A stretch of 64,000 nt of DNA from Capitulum mitella. Taxonomy: Eukaryota > Arthropoda > Thecostraca > Pollicipedomorpha > Pollicipedidae. The notes below the pieces were generated by a model. That model made no database searches, was not told the DNA's origin, and saw only the letters and a list, made by a program, of their open reading frames with translations. Below, piece by piece: positions 47,758-58,870 of the stretch. Every line of letters starts with the position of its first letter. Position 1 is the stretch's first letter. The position numbers were made by a program, and so were the translations under genes. Where the stretch lies: contig CP099851.1 of the NCBI GenBank assembly GCA_030062745.1, positions 6,015,661-6,079,660 of the forward strand, given 5' to 3'.

Positions 47758-48548
47758 ATGCACGTATTTGTGTATGGCACACTGAAACAGGGCCTGCCAA
47801 ACCACCACTGGCTGGCCTCTGACGTGCCAGAGAACGGTCGGGCCGTGCTGGTGGGCGCCGCCCGCACCTCGGGGCCGTTTCCGCTGGTGGTGGCCGGCCG
47901 GTATAACATCCCGTACTGCCTGGACCGGCCGGGCGACGGCCGTCACGTCCTCGGCGAGGTGTACGCTATCGACGAGAAGAAGCTGCGCCACTTGGACGTG
48001 CTCGAGACGTATCCGACGCACTACAACAGGCGAGTAATGAGGGCCATATGTCGTATCCAACTCTGTTCCTTGATATGCCACCATGCATGGGTAGCAGAAT
48101 CATTGAGGTGCTGGGGTGCTGCCTGCCTCCTCTTCAACACTAAAATTTAATATGAGCCCTGTGTGATGCTAATTAGGAAAAAAATGACCTAAAAATGACC
48201 TAAAAACGAACTTTGTCCCCCTTAAATCCGGATGTCCGACCGCCAATGTCACTTTGCAGAGTGAATTATGGAGTACTTGACATGTTCGTACTCTGACTAT
48301 GCATTTGAGCTGAAGGTGCGGTCTCAAACTTCTGTGGGATCTTCTGGTCGGTAGCTTGAATGATTTGACGCTCTTCCAGGAGGCTGGAGGAAGTGACGTT
48401 GTTGGATGCTGAAGACGCTGCACCGTTGAAGGCGTGGATTTATCTTTGGGAGAAGTTCACAGAAGAACATCTGAAACTTAGTTTTTTAGAAAATTACGCT
48501 AATGATATCCCCGGGCTGAAATATGTACCTCACGAGGATAGATTTTAG
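47758..48548 (+). CDS. GGACT: Gamma-glutamylaminecyclotransferase-like protein (AIG2/GGCT-like family)
   Basis: The enzyme family cleaves gamma-glutamyl amines, releasing 5-oxoproline and the free amine, for example from gamma-glutamyl-epsilon-lysine left after transglutaminase cross-links are degraded. Exon 1 (47,758-48,029) starts at an ATG in a strong context (CCACCATGC) and gives HVFVYGTLKQGLPNHHW, the family's substrate-binding YGTL loop, then FPLVVAGRYNIPYCLD, GEVYAID and HLDVLETYP. Glu83 sits where the catalytic glutamate of this fold lies. Exon 2 (48,380-48,548) gives LEEVTLLDAEDAAPLKAWIY, then SFLENYAND and KYVPHEDRF stop. The junction that preserves family spacing (YNR-RLEEV) uses CAG|GCGAGT as donor, a GC-AG intron of 350 bp. 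The total is about 146 residues, usual for the family. An upstream in-frame ATG exists (47,677) but the family alignment starts at 47,758. Confidence 0.9.
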
Positions 48549-49392
48549 TGAATGAACAGGGTGTTAGAGCATTCCTTTTCTATCATTGAAATGATCCTTG
48601 CGCTTTCTTGTGCAATATGTTTTGCTCATTGTGCATCACAGTCGTTGTATGAAATGACATTGATTATCAATTTCGAGAAAGCATTAGTACGTGTTGGTTT
48701 GAAAGGATTTAATGTTTTTAATCTGAACTTGATAATTTCCTGTAATCGGGCGATACCTTGCTTACGCTTTTGGAGGGTTGTTTTAAGAAAGTGTCTTAAG
48801 TACATTATCTCCTATACATTATGAATCCGACCATAGTCATGAAAACCAGCACTTGCTTGCCCATCGGTCTGATATGGTACCTACAGTGGCACAATCCTGA
48901 TATGTCAAAACGTGATTATATTACAACCGCTGAAAGGTGCTCTTTATCAAGGTATTCTGAAACGAACTGACTAATCTAGAACATGACAACTTCGGAGGGC
49001 GACATTTCGCGCGTATGGACATTCCGACACGAAATGTACCGGCGGCAGTTCGCCGTCCTGGACGTGCTGTCTGCAGACAGACCACAGGCCGTAACGATAC
49101 CAGCCGTGGGCCGACATCACGGCGGACTGCAGCCAGCGCTGAACGGCAGGCCCGCGCTTTTTCCACGGAAATTCACGGCAGCCACAGACTTTGTAGCGCG
49201 CTCACCCCGTGGGGGACCGACACCACGGCAGACTGACGTCACAACAAGCCGACGTCACGCCATCCGACGTCACCGGCCACGGAAGGCTGACGCCACCCCA
49301 ACCTGGCGTCCCGAAACGTCGCTTTGCGCCAACGCAGCCGGTCGCCGGGGCTCGCGGCGACTGTAGAGAAAGTGTGGCCGCGGCCCGGACTC
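48549..49392. other. Intergenic between GGACT-like gene and Armadillo-like gene
   Basis: This is the space between the 3' end of a plus-strand gene and the 3' end of a minus-strand gene. Overlapping GC-rich frames at 49,000-49,370 show nothing recognisable. No clear polyadenylation signal pair is assigned. Confidence 0.45.
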
Positions 49393-49695
49393 GGCTGTGC
49401 CCTCCGCTGACCATGGCTCGGAGGGCCGGGGTCCGTACAGCAGGCCGTGCCCTCCGCTGATCATGGCTCGGAGGGCCGCGGTCCGTACAACAGGCCGTGC
49501 CCTCCACTGATCACGGCTCGGAGGGCCGGGGTCCGGACCTGGCCGTGCCCTCCGCTGATCACGGCTCGGAGGGCCGCGGGTCCGTACAGCAGGCCGTGCC
49601 CTCCACTGATCACGGCTCGGAGGGCCGGGGTCCGGACCTGGCCGTGCCCTCCGCTGATCACGGCTCGGAGGGCCGCGGTCCGTACAGCAGGCCGT
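49393..49695 (-). repeat. 48-51 bp minisatellite repeating the last codons and stop of the adjacent gene
   Basis: About six units run 3' of the Armadillo-like gene. In minus sense a unit is CTGCTGTACGGACCGCGGCC then CTCCGAGCCGTGATCAG and GGAGGGCACGGC. The first unit encodes the gene's end (HGLLYGPRPSEP stop), so all others are copies of coding sequence plus stop. Two unit variants (ending gtccgtacagcag versus gtccggacctg, plus sense) alternate, giving a dimer period of about 98 bp. Confidence 0.85.
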
Positions 49696-52600
49696 GCAGG
49701 ATGGCCGCGTGGTTGTTGTCCCAGTCGGCCCAGAGCTGCTCCTGGTCGGCCAGCGCCGCCAGCATGCGCTGCAGCGCCTCCAGCCTCCGCAGGTACATCC
49801 ACACCTGGGGACGGTTACAGGTACATCCACGCCTGGGGACGGTGACGGGTACATCTACACCTGGGGACGGTGACGGGTACATCCACACCTGGGGACAGTG
49901 ACTGGTACATCCACACCTGGGGATGGTGACAGGTACATCCACGCCTATGGACGGTGACTTGTACATCCACACCTGGTGACGGTGACTGATGCACGCCTAC
50001 CTGGGGACGGTAATGGACACAGGCATACCTGGGGACGGTGACGGGTACATCAACACCTGGGGACGGTGGTGGATACAGCCGAACCTGGGGACGGCGACTG
50101 GTACATCCGCGCAAGAGGAGAGCAACGGATACATCCATACATGAAATTCAGACGAATGCGTCCACACTGGTGCATTCCCCCCCAAAAAAACCGTTTCCAG
50201 GCACAGATAAGACCGAGAACTTGAATGCGCTCTAATTCCAAGACTACAATCCATCCAACGCTCGGCGAACATTAGTTTCGTTAGCTGCGGTGCATTCCCG
50301 ACTCGTTACAACGCTGGGATGGAGGGGAGGTCGTGGTCTGGACCAGTACTGGCGCCAGATGGCCCGAGCTCTGGTCCGATGGGCCGTGGCGGGCCGCCAC
50401 TCACCTCCGCATTGTCGGCCAGAAGAACAGAGAGCGTGTGGCAGGCCCAGCGGGCCAGCGTGGTGTTCTGGCCGAAGTTGTACACGCACTCGACCAAGGT
50501 CTGGACGCCGCCCTGCGCGTGAAGCTGGGGACGGGAGAGGCACGAACGAGAACTCAGCCGGGGACCGAACAAGTGCCGATCAGTGTTGAGCGGGGGACGG
50601 CAGAGACACTGGCCAGCGTTCGGCTGGCGACGGTGCTGCCTGCGGCGATCAGCAGGAGATGGGGCGGACAGCAATCAGCTGCCGAGGACATAATCTGCCG
50701 AGACGGGCGTTCAGCTGGTGACGGGACGCACTGGCCTGCGCTCGCCTGGTAACGTGATAGAAGCTGTTTGGTGTTCAGCCTGGGACAGGGCACAGTTGGT
50801 TCCATACTCGACTGAGATCAGCGGAGCCGACTGGGTAAGGATCTCTTATGCCTGCGACGTAACACCGGTGTGTTACTGCCGGGATATTGCTGCCTCCCGT
50901 TTGGCTTTCCCTGCATAACGTCCAGAAAATTAAAAGTCACCGCCTTTAACCGTCCAGCACCAGCATCCCTATCTGAACAACATAGCCACATGATGACAAA
51001 ATGTATCTGACCAGGTCATTGGCCAGATCATATGACGTCATGTTCGCAATCATAAATGCCGGTTACGGGCACTTTGCGCCCTCTTATACGTTTTTATAGA
51101 CTTTTTGCCTTGAACATGGTTTGAAAAAAAAACTTGAGCGTGAGCGTGACGCGACGACAGAGACGAAATAGAGCGGCAGCCAAACGTCAAAAATGTAGAG
51201 AAAAGGGATAACGCAGTTTTGTTCGGAGCATGGCAAGCCCTAGTTTGACAGAGTGTCAAATTCGATCAAATTATAAATGCCGGACAAATGTCGAACGAGG
51301 CGATCTGTGCAGAACTTGGCCGAATGACACTTCCTGCACGACTTCATTGCTTCCTTCACTTCACTTCACTGCGCGACTTCGCTGCAGAACGAACGTGCGT
51401 TCCTACAGGCGTGTTCACTGTCGCAAAACGCACGCGACATCGTGCGTTCTGTCGGACCGCACTCAAATCGGATCAAATCGAAGCCGGCCTGCGTCTACAT
51501 CACGCTCACTTGGATGAACACAGAGGCCAAGCATACGGCCATCTGTTCATATGTGACCAAATGCGAGATCAACGATGGTCACTCAATAGCTTGGCGGGGT
51601 GCTGATTTAGCACCATATGTAGCTACATTGAGGCAATGTGGCTCTTGCGACGAAAGTGTGAGAGATGCAGAAAGGGATCATTATTTTCAATGTCGCGTGT
51701 AATTTTATTCCAAAACCGTGCAGGTAATCAAAGTATTATTGAATTCACTGGCCTGGCGACCTAGGTGACGTCTAACCACTCTGCAATAACATGGTGCGAA
51801 GTGGCAAGAGAGATTCGTCTGACGCAACATATTTCCGGTTCTTGTTATTCTTTCATCCTCAGTGTGTTTCTGAAGAGGTCGACATGTTACCGTCAATTGC
51901 GGGTTTTGATCTGATCATGACATCATGGACCTTGAGGTCTGAAACGGGACATACGTAGGGTTTCAGGGTGACGGGCTATCGATTGCCGTTTGAATGAATG
52001 AAATCTGGCCATTGGTTCTTGAGACATACAGGAGAATGTTTCCACAGTAACCGGAAGGTGAAAAAACACCATCGATAATGCCGTTCGCTGAGTCTCCTCT
52101 TTCGCGACTCGGCAACTCACCAGACATAGGCCGTCTGCATCTTTCTGATTGATCTGTTTCACTTTGTTGGTCCTGTCATTCCGCCCAAAGATGGCCGCTG
52201 ACCGGATGTTGACTCTCTATGACATGTGGCCTACTGAGACCTGTTCTGCCCGCGTCGACCTGCACTGACCGCAGTAACCTCTAATGACCTAATGTGGCCT
52301 GTTCTGCCCGCTGTGACCTGGACTGACCGGCTGTGACCCTGTGACCGTAGACCCACTGACCTGTACTGAGTGGCCGTAACCTGGACTAACCCAGTGGACG
52401 TTTTCTATCCCCTGTGACCTGTGCTGGCCGCTGTGACCCTCGCTAACCCACTGTGACTTGTTCTGCCTCTCTGTGACGACAGACCTACACGCTGCACCAG
52501 CAGCCCTTGCCGTGTGACCTTTACTGACCCGCTGTCCGGGGTCCGCGCTGCACCAGCACACCTCGCCGATGGCTTTCACGGCCAGCAGCCGCTGCTCTTC

Positions 52601-55600
52601 GTTGCAGGTCGGGTCACGCAGCACGGCCAGCAGCGCTTCCAGCGAGACGTCCAGCATCGACGTCATCTGGGCGCCGGCTGAGGCGGGGAACGGATGACGT
52701 CATCAGGGCGGCGGCTGAGGCAAAGCAAAGGTGACGTCATCCGGCCGCCGGCCTCACAGAGGTGACAGATGGCGTTATATGATAATCAGAGGGGAGAAAT
52801 TTCACTTGCACACTAGGCCAGCGGGGATACGGATGACATTAACGTAGCCTGGTTGCTGGTTTGAAAAACGGAGTCCCCACGTTTGACTGACTACTGATCA
52901 ACTTTTTGAGACGGCACTTCCAATACAGACTATGCCCAGGCCAGCTACGCCTTTTCTGTGGTATAGACGGCCGGCAACCACCGGTTTGACGGGTCACTGA
53001 CCCACCCGGCCGTCACCTGGGTGACGGGTCACTGACCCAGGTAGAAGAGGTGTCCCAGACTGGCTATGGCCTCTTCTCTGGTGTGAACGGTCGGCTGCCG
53101 GACAGCCTGGACCACACTCTCCAGCTGCCTCCAGGCGGCCGACTCCTGCGGCTCCTCGCCGCGAATCACATCCACCAGGCGCAGAGTCTCTCTCCTGAGG
53201 ACACGGTGGGTCAGAGTCTCCCTCCTGACGACATGTGGGTCAGGGTCTCCTTCCTGAGGACATGTGGGTCAGAGTCCCCTCCTGAGGACATGGTGGGTCA
53301 GAGTCTCTCCCCTGAGGACATGGTGGGTTAGGGTCTCCCTCCTGAAGACATGGTCGGTCAGAGTCTCCCTCCTGATGACATGGTGGGTCAGAGTGTCTCT
53401 CCTGAGGACATGGTGGGTCAGGGTCTCCCTCCTGAGGACATGGTGGGTCAGAGTCTCCCTCCTGAGGACATGGTGGGTCAGGGTCTCCTTCCTGAGGACA
53501 TGGTGGGTCAGAGTCTCCCTCCTGAGGACATGGTGGGTCAGAGTCTCCCTCCTGACGACATGGTGGGTCAGAGTCTCCCTCCTGAGGACATGGTGGATCA
53601 GAGTCTCCCTCCTGAGGACATGGTGGGTCAGGGTCTCCCTCCTGAGGACATGGTGGGTCAGAGTCTCCCTCCTGAGGACATGGTGGTTCAGAGTCTCCCT
53701 CCTGACGACGTGGTGGGTCAGAGTCTCCCTCCTGAGGACATGGTGGGTCAGAGTCTCCCTCCTGAGGACATGGTGGGTCAGGGTCTCCCTCCTGAGGACA
53801 TGGTGGGTCAGGGTCTCCCTCCTGAGGACATGGTGGGTCAGAGTCTCCCTCCTGAGGACATGGTGGGTCAGAGTCTCCCTCCTGAGGACATGGTGGGTCA
53901 GGGTCTCCCTCCTGAGGACATGGTGGGTCAGAGTCTCCCCTCTAAGGACATGTTGGGTCAGAGTCTCCCTCCTGAGGACATGGTGGGTCAGGGTCTCCCT
54001 CCTGAGGACATGGTGGGTCAGAGTCTCCCTTCTAAGGACATGGTGGGTCAGAGTCTCCCTCCTGAGGACATGGTGGGTCAGAGTCTCCCTCCTGAGGACA
54101 TGGTGGGTCAGGGTCTCCCTCCTGAGGACATGGTGGGTAGGAGCCCCCCTCCCAAGGACATGATGGGTCAGAGCCTCCGTCCTAAGGAGATGGTGGATCA
54201 GATGTCTCCTTCCTGAGGACACGTTAGGTCAGAGCCTTCTTCTAAGGACCTGATAGGTCATAGCTCCCCCTGAGGACATGGTAGGTCAGAGCTCCCTCCT
54301 GAGGACAGGGGGCGGAGATAGAGTATCTCTCTTGAAGACAGTTGAGGAACGTATGGGGTCAGAGTCTCACTCCAGGGCGTTGGAACCGGGGGGAGTCAGG
54401 AGAGATAGCTGCCCCAACTTTGGGCAACATTTAACATAACCGTACGGCATTGTGTGGAAGGAAACGAGATAAAACTCGCGTTTGCCCCCCCCCCCCATCT
54501 CCAGAGGTTCCACCGCTCCTGCTCCGGAGGACAGGGATGGGGGCTGCTGAGGCTGAACACTCAGCCTGCCACCTGAGGACAGTGTGGGATCGATTTCCCT
54601 CCTGAGTACAACGTGAGGTAAAAATGCATCTCCTATGATGGTAGTGTGGGGCTATATTCACCCCGTGTCTCTCGTTGGAACAAGGTAGGAGCCAGTGTTT
54701 TTTGAGCACTGGGTTTATTGAACGTTTTTTGACAGGGACAAGATGGGGTCTTGGTGTCTCAGTTTTGGAGCCGTGTGTCAAAAGCCGCACCCCACCTTGA
54801 AAATAATTATATTGAAACTGACACAAAGGGATAAACCTGGTGCACGACCTCGAACATGACATTTCTACTGGGTACAGGGGTTAAGTCGAAGGCTCATCAA
54901 TATCAAGGCTGTTTTCTGTTTTATTTTCGGACCGGGATACATCATGGATTGGGACTCGTGAACGGAATTCCTATTGGTATCTATCCGAAAACGATGTAAG
55001 GGAATGTTTAATGCCAACCCTCAAGCTCTTGTAAAATTGCAAATTGGCTTTTACTGTCCAATTGTCATCGTCCCGTTTTGTTAACTAGAGGACTTGGCAC
55101 CACGTTCTGAATGGAAAAAAAAAACGCCACTTACACCCAAACATGTTTTCGCGGACTTTGGAGGCGGCTTTTGGTCCACACAGTGTTAGACATATTGTTT
55201 TCTAAACATGACTTCCCTGGTGCGCAAATACCAGTAAGATCTCAAATCATTGTGAAGTCAATTGTAGCACGAAAATTCACCATGATATCCACATTGCTTA
55301 CAATATATTTTTACATATTTCGATGATTTTATTTTACACGCCTTCTAAGTCGTATAAATCTTTTCTGCAGCTGAAACTTCTCCGATTTTCAACCTGTTCA
55401 AGCCCAGGATTTGTGTCTCCTTCATAGTTACCGGTATTCTCGAAAGCCCCATATTGAAATCTCCACATTGCTGGGACCAGTGACGCTAGAGTGATGCAGT
55501 GAGACCAGGGGCTTTGGAACCTGGGAGAAGGGGGGGGGGCTTGCGGCCCCTCCCAATTTTGGGCAACATGTAACGTTAACGTTATGCCGTTGCATGGGAA

Positions 55601-56043
55601 GAAACGTGATAAAAATCATATCTGTCCCCCCTCCATCTCCACAGAGGTTCTACCGCTCCAGTGAGACCGATAATGGTCTTGCTTTTGTTTGCGCCAGAAG
55701 TGTTTACGAAGCAAACGAGGTGATTTTTAATAAGAATACACAGCATGACAAGAATGCCGCCCACGTGGTCTTTGGGTAAGACTGAAAACGGTAGCGAAAC
55801 GTCGTGAACGAGTGCGGGCGTGGCCTATTGGCGTTACTCGCAGTCCGTCGCAGTTCGGGCACCCTGCGGCAGCGTCCAGGTCCAGGGCGTGGCTTACTTG
55901 TTGTAGTTTTGCACGCGCGACGCCTCCGGGCCCGTGTCGAGCTGCGCCAAGTCGGACAAGATGTCCCGGTACTGAGCTCGCTTGGCGGCCAGCAGGTCGG
56001 CGTCCTCCGCGCGGCGACCGGCTCTGTTTTCGGACGCGCTCAC
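49658..56043 (-). CDS. Armadillo-like helical protein, 3' five exons
   Basis: Five exons with matching phases are seen in minus order. Exon 1 is 56,043-55,898 (acceptor GCGCCAG|GTG, donor CAA|GTAAGC), encoding EDADLLAAKRAQYRDILSDL and EASRVQNYN. Exon 2 is 53,194-53,037 (TCCTCAG|G; CTGG|GTCAGT), encoding RETLRLVDVIRGEEPQESAA and TREEAIASLGHLFYL. Exon 3 is 52,677-52,529 (GCCTCAG|CC; GCGG|GTCAGT), encoding SLEALLAVLRDPTCNEEQRL and KAIGEVCWCSADPGQR. Exon 4 is 50,524-50,405 (CCCCAG|C; GGAG|GTGAGT), encoding HAQGGVQTLVECVYNFGQNT and WACHTLSVLLADNAE. Exon 5 is 49,804-49,658 (CCCCAG|GTG to TGA), encoding VWMYLRRLEALQRMLAALAD and ending YGPRPSEP. The helical pattern with GGVQTLVE and ARWACHTLSVLL resembles ARM/HEAT-like repeats, but I cannot assign a named family. 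About 240 residues are seen; further 5' exons are not found in the window. Exons 2, 3 and 5 are flanked by minisatellites derived from their own borders. Confidence 0.7.
49794..50129 (-). repeat. 28 bp minisatellite made of copies of a 3' splice site
   Basis: About twelve 28 bp units lie directly upstream (minus sense) of the last Armadillo-like exon. The unit is CACCGTCCCCAGGTGTGGAT then GTACC. The terminal unit supplies the used acceptor CCCCAG|GTGTGGATGTACC, so every unit repeats a CCCCAG and the first codons of the exon. Units furthest from the exon are the most diverged. Confidence 0.9.
50525..52199. other. Intron of the Armadillo-like gene
   Basis: This is intronic. The 250 bases next to exon 4 (50,530-50,760) contain loosely repeated GGGGACGG/GCTGG words in plus sense and may be a decayed splice-site minisatellite like those at neighbouring exons. 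The remainder shows only chance frames. Confidence 0.45.
52200..52528 (-). repeat. Degenerate repeat resembling copies of the exon 3 donor region
   Basis: Minus-strand words like GGGTCAGT-x-AAGGTCACA and CAGGTCACAGCGG recur every 20-50 bases from the exon 3 donor (GCGG|GTCAGTAAAGGTCACA) outward. The array is old and irregular, and the plus-strand text reads as repeated 'ctgtgacctg(t/g)actgacc'. Confidence 0.55.
52665..52760 (-). repeat. Two to three copies of the exon 3 acceptor region
   Basis: In plus sense, gatgacgtcat followed by c(t/a)ggg and a cggctgaggc word occurs at about 52,667, again at about 52,695, and partly at about 52,730. In minus sense this repeats the GCCTCAG acceptor and the first codons of exon 3. 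It looks like an early-stage tandem expansion. Confidence 0.6.
53190..54300 (-). repeat. 30 bp minisatellite made of copies of a 3' splice site
   Basis: About 33-36 units of 30 bp run from the acceptor of Armadillo-like exon 2 outward into the intron. In minus sense the unit is CACCATGTCCTCAGGAGGGA then GACTCTGACC. The terminal unit is the real acceptor TCCTCAG|GAGAGAGACTCTGCG. From 53,281 to about 54,149 there are 29 units in perfect 30 bp register without one indel. Long frames on both strands (up to 317 codons, for example repeated MVGQSLPPED) are produced by the array and are not genes. Confidence 0.95.
54375..54522 (+). mobile_element. hAT-like MITE, copy 2
   Basis: Starting near AGGGCGTTGGAACC and ending near GGTTCCACCGCTCCT, this copy matches the one at 55,507-55,660. 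It lies at the distal end of the 30 bp minisatellite. No target duplication is obvious. The rest of 54,523-55,498 is intronic with no feature I can support. Confidence 0.65.
55507..55660 (+). mobile_element. hAT-like MITE, copy 3, with 8 bp target duplication
   Basis: The 154 bp element starts AGGGGCTTTGGAACC and ends GGTTCTACCGCTCCA. The reverse complement of the end, TGGAGCGGTAGAACC, matches the start at about 10 of 15 positions. GTGAGACC flanks both sides exactly (55,499-55,506 and 55,661-55,668). Eight-base duplications and short inverted ends fit the hAT superfamily. It is far too short to encode a transposase. Confidence 0.8.
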
Positions 56044-58548
56044 CTGGCGCCGCGCAGACCGGAACCGTCAGCTGTCTCGCGGTCTCGCGTGTCAGTTATG
56101 TGTCTCAGTCACCTGCCTCAGCCATGTTCGCAAATATTAATGGTATGAGTGTGAGAGAGAGGTGTAAGACCTGTCCAGTTAACTGTCTCACAGGTCTCGG
56201 CCATCTCTCTTTTGGAGGGGTTGCGCGGACCACCGAGTCACATGCCCAAGAAAAGTGTATTGGCTACTTGTCTCTTAATTGAAATGGCACGCATGTGCAG
56301 TGAGCTGCCTGGCCAGTCTGGGTTGTCTCGTAGGAACAGCTTCGGAGGAAGAATCTTACGTTGTTTGACTCAGGCAGTTCACATGAAGTCGTGAGGCACA
56401 GCTCAGTAAATTGGTTGCCCCCGGCCTCATGGGAAGCAATTAGCAATCAAAATTAGCACAGTTCGTGCGCTGAGAGAACCTTGAGGTCCTTGGGAGCGCA
56501 GAGATTTAGGGCTTTTAGCGAGGATTATGGTATTAAGCACCGGAGGCCTCCGAGAAACTGCCGGTCGCCTGGTCATAAGCGTCGAGTAAAAATAAACAAA
56601 AAAAAAACAGAACAATGCACACAGAGGTCCTGTTTCTATGCCGTAATGAGCGAGTCTAGAATGAAACACGATATTTCTCACCGATATCCGTTTCAACTTC
56701 TCCATTTCATAGAGTGCGTAAATGTGAAAATTTCTACAGCGACAGAACCTTGCGTAAGATTGAGCCAAAGCTGAATGTGCTGTTTTGCATCGAGATTAAT
56801 ATACAACAGGCAGTCCACATAACAGGAACTGGTTACAGAGCTTGCGTAACTTTCTGCACACTAGTATACATTTATTTTAGCCAGTTACGTAGAAAGATTA
56901 CTTGAGGCTAAAGATTAGCTGACAGAGCCTGACGACATAACGCAGTGAGTTGATTTATTTCTTAAGAAAACGTGAGGAAATGCGGTGCTCTGCCTCTCTC
57001 GCCGTTCAAAATACTTCATCAGTGCGTTCAGGTTCAATGCTAATGTTACAATCATGTACGATATAAAATGCACGGTTTGACGGCGAGCTTTTTTCATGCT
57101 TGTTCATCGATGCTGGCCCGATAGATAGTACATAAGAACAACCACTCTTCTTCGGTTCATTAGTCATAAGGTCCTGCATATGCTCTTCTATCGGTCACAA
57201 GTTTAAGTACATTCATGTTGCTCTAGCATTCATCGACTTCTAGTACCGATGATTAATCAAGGTATAAAGGCATCAGCTATCTGGACACACAGTCTGGAAA
57301 CACACGTAAATTCAATTACAGTTTCTTTTGACCCGTTCTAGCCACTTCGGAGCCGTTGGATTAAGGAGAGGGGCTTGAGCCATGGAATGAGTGGTACTTT
57401 ACTTGTGCCCTACATAAACTGTTTTGTGGATGCACATTGGGCTCGACTATGACGAGAAGGCAGACAGGAAGCTTATATACCCTACAATGCGCAACAATGT
57501 GGACAGGAAATGGAAGCCAGTCTGTAGTGTCATTTGTTAACCAGAGATCACGAATTTCGTTGACGGGCATCTGATCAGTTGCTGACATTGCGTTTTACTC
57601 GAGACTGACAGTTCCCGCGCATCGGACCACGTACGCCAGGCAATTAATTCTAACTGTGCGACTTCATGAGGCGGACCATTTGAAATAGTCCGATCGGAGG
57701 GATCTAGGAAAGATGATAAAACGTAAATGACGCCACAGAGTACCAGCTGCTGAACACAACGGTGTCCCTGCTTTCCTCCCTAGCCTCATAATTCGCCTGT
57801 CCGTCGGATTTCTTGCTTTACCACCGTGAAAACGGTCAAGAAAGCCACGAGCACCCTTCTACCTGCGAAACTGCTCTTCCTTACAATTACACCCACAAAC
57901 ACAAAGACAGCATTCCCCAATGAGCTGTAATCGTCCGACTCGTCCAAGATCGTGACCGTGAACGGTACAAACACGAATAAACCACGCATGCATGTTCTAT
58001 AAAAATACGATAGCGGAATCCAATTGAGAGGTATAAAAAGACATCGATATCACAAGCCATCTTCTAAAAGCCATTTGATTTTATGCAACGACATACGCCA
58101 TACAGAAGTACTGCAATAAAATGTGAGGCAAAGCGGCGAGAAACGACCAAAGCCATGGCGAATTAACAAAACGGCTCGCAGTTCAACCGCCTTGGAATAA
58201 CTGAAACACGGAACACGACGCCATGCACCAATTGCACTGATACCCGCTAGCAGCTGTACCCCTCCCCCAACTGCAAACACCACGAACCATCTACGCAACA
58301 ACTGTACGGAATAAAAATACCGGAACTGACACAGGCCTAATGTAATCACGTGAGTGCCTGCTCATGTTCAACGATTTGCATTTCACAATCCATCATGCAG
58401 TTATGGCACGGTAATATAAACATACTCGTAGACGTAAAACTCCCGACGTCATATCACAACACATCTCAGTAACCATGCATAGATGTTTCCTGACGTTAAC
58501 ACAAAAGTTTCAGGTATCGATCAGCTAGAGGCCTTCCTAGCCGTTTCA
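56044..58548. other. No exon recognised; 5' side of the Armadillo-like gene
   Basis: Upstream exons of the Armadillo-like gene should lie here or farther right, but none could be supported. A minus-strand frame at 58,349-58,050 is hydrophobic and Arg/Phe-rich without a domain. No repeat from elsewhere in the window is present. Confidence 0.45.
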
Positions 58549-58870
58549 CCTATACATCAGGTTTACCCCGTGCCCCGCCGTGTTGTCTCTACCTCAGGTG
58601 CACCCCCTGTCCTGCCTCTACATCAGGTGTGGCCCTGCTCCACCTCTACATCAAGTGCGCGCCCCTGCTCCACCTCTACATCACGTGCACCTCTGTCCTG
58701 CCTCTATATCAAATATACTCCTGCTCCATCTCTACATTAGGTGTATCTCTGTCCCGCCTCTACATCAAATGTACCCCTGCTCCACCACTACATCAGGTGT
58801 ATCTCTGTCCCACCTCTACATCAAATGTACCCCTGCTCCACCTCTACATCAGGTGCGCGCCCCTGCTCCG
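58549..58870 (-). repeat. 28-29 bp minisatellite repeating the end of the FTCDNL1-like coding region
   Basis: About eleven units lie 3' of the FTCDNL1-like gene. In minus sense the unit is CACCTGATGTAGAGGTGGAG then CAGGGGTA. The unit nearest the gene contains the codons for AHLM and its stop (TAG). Distal units carry variants of that stop region. Confidence 0.85.

Noticed and set aside
49270-50272. Frames of 60-194 codons on both strands
   Set aside because: They translate the 28 bp and 48-51 bp minisatellites; only the 49-codon exon at 49,658-49,804 is supported.
53264-54222. Long open frames of 288-317 codons on both strands
   Set aside because: They are translations of the 30 bp minisatellite; its length divisible by three keeps all frames open.
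53190-54300. CRISPR-like array
   Set aside because: Units are contiguous with no spacers, and the context is a spliced eukaryotic gene.
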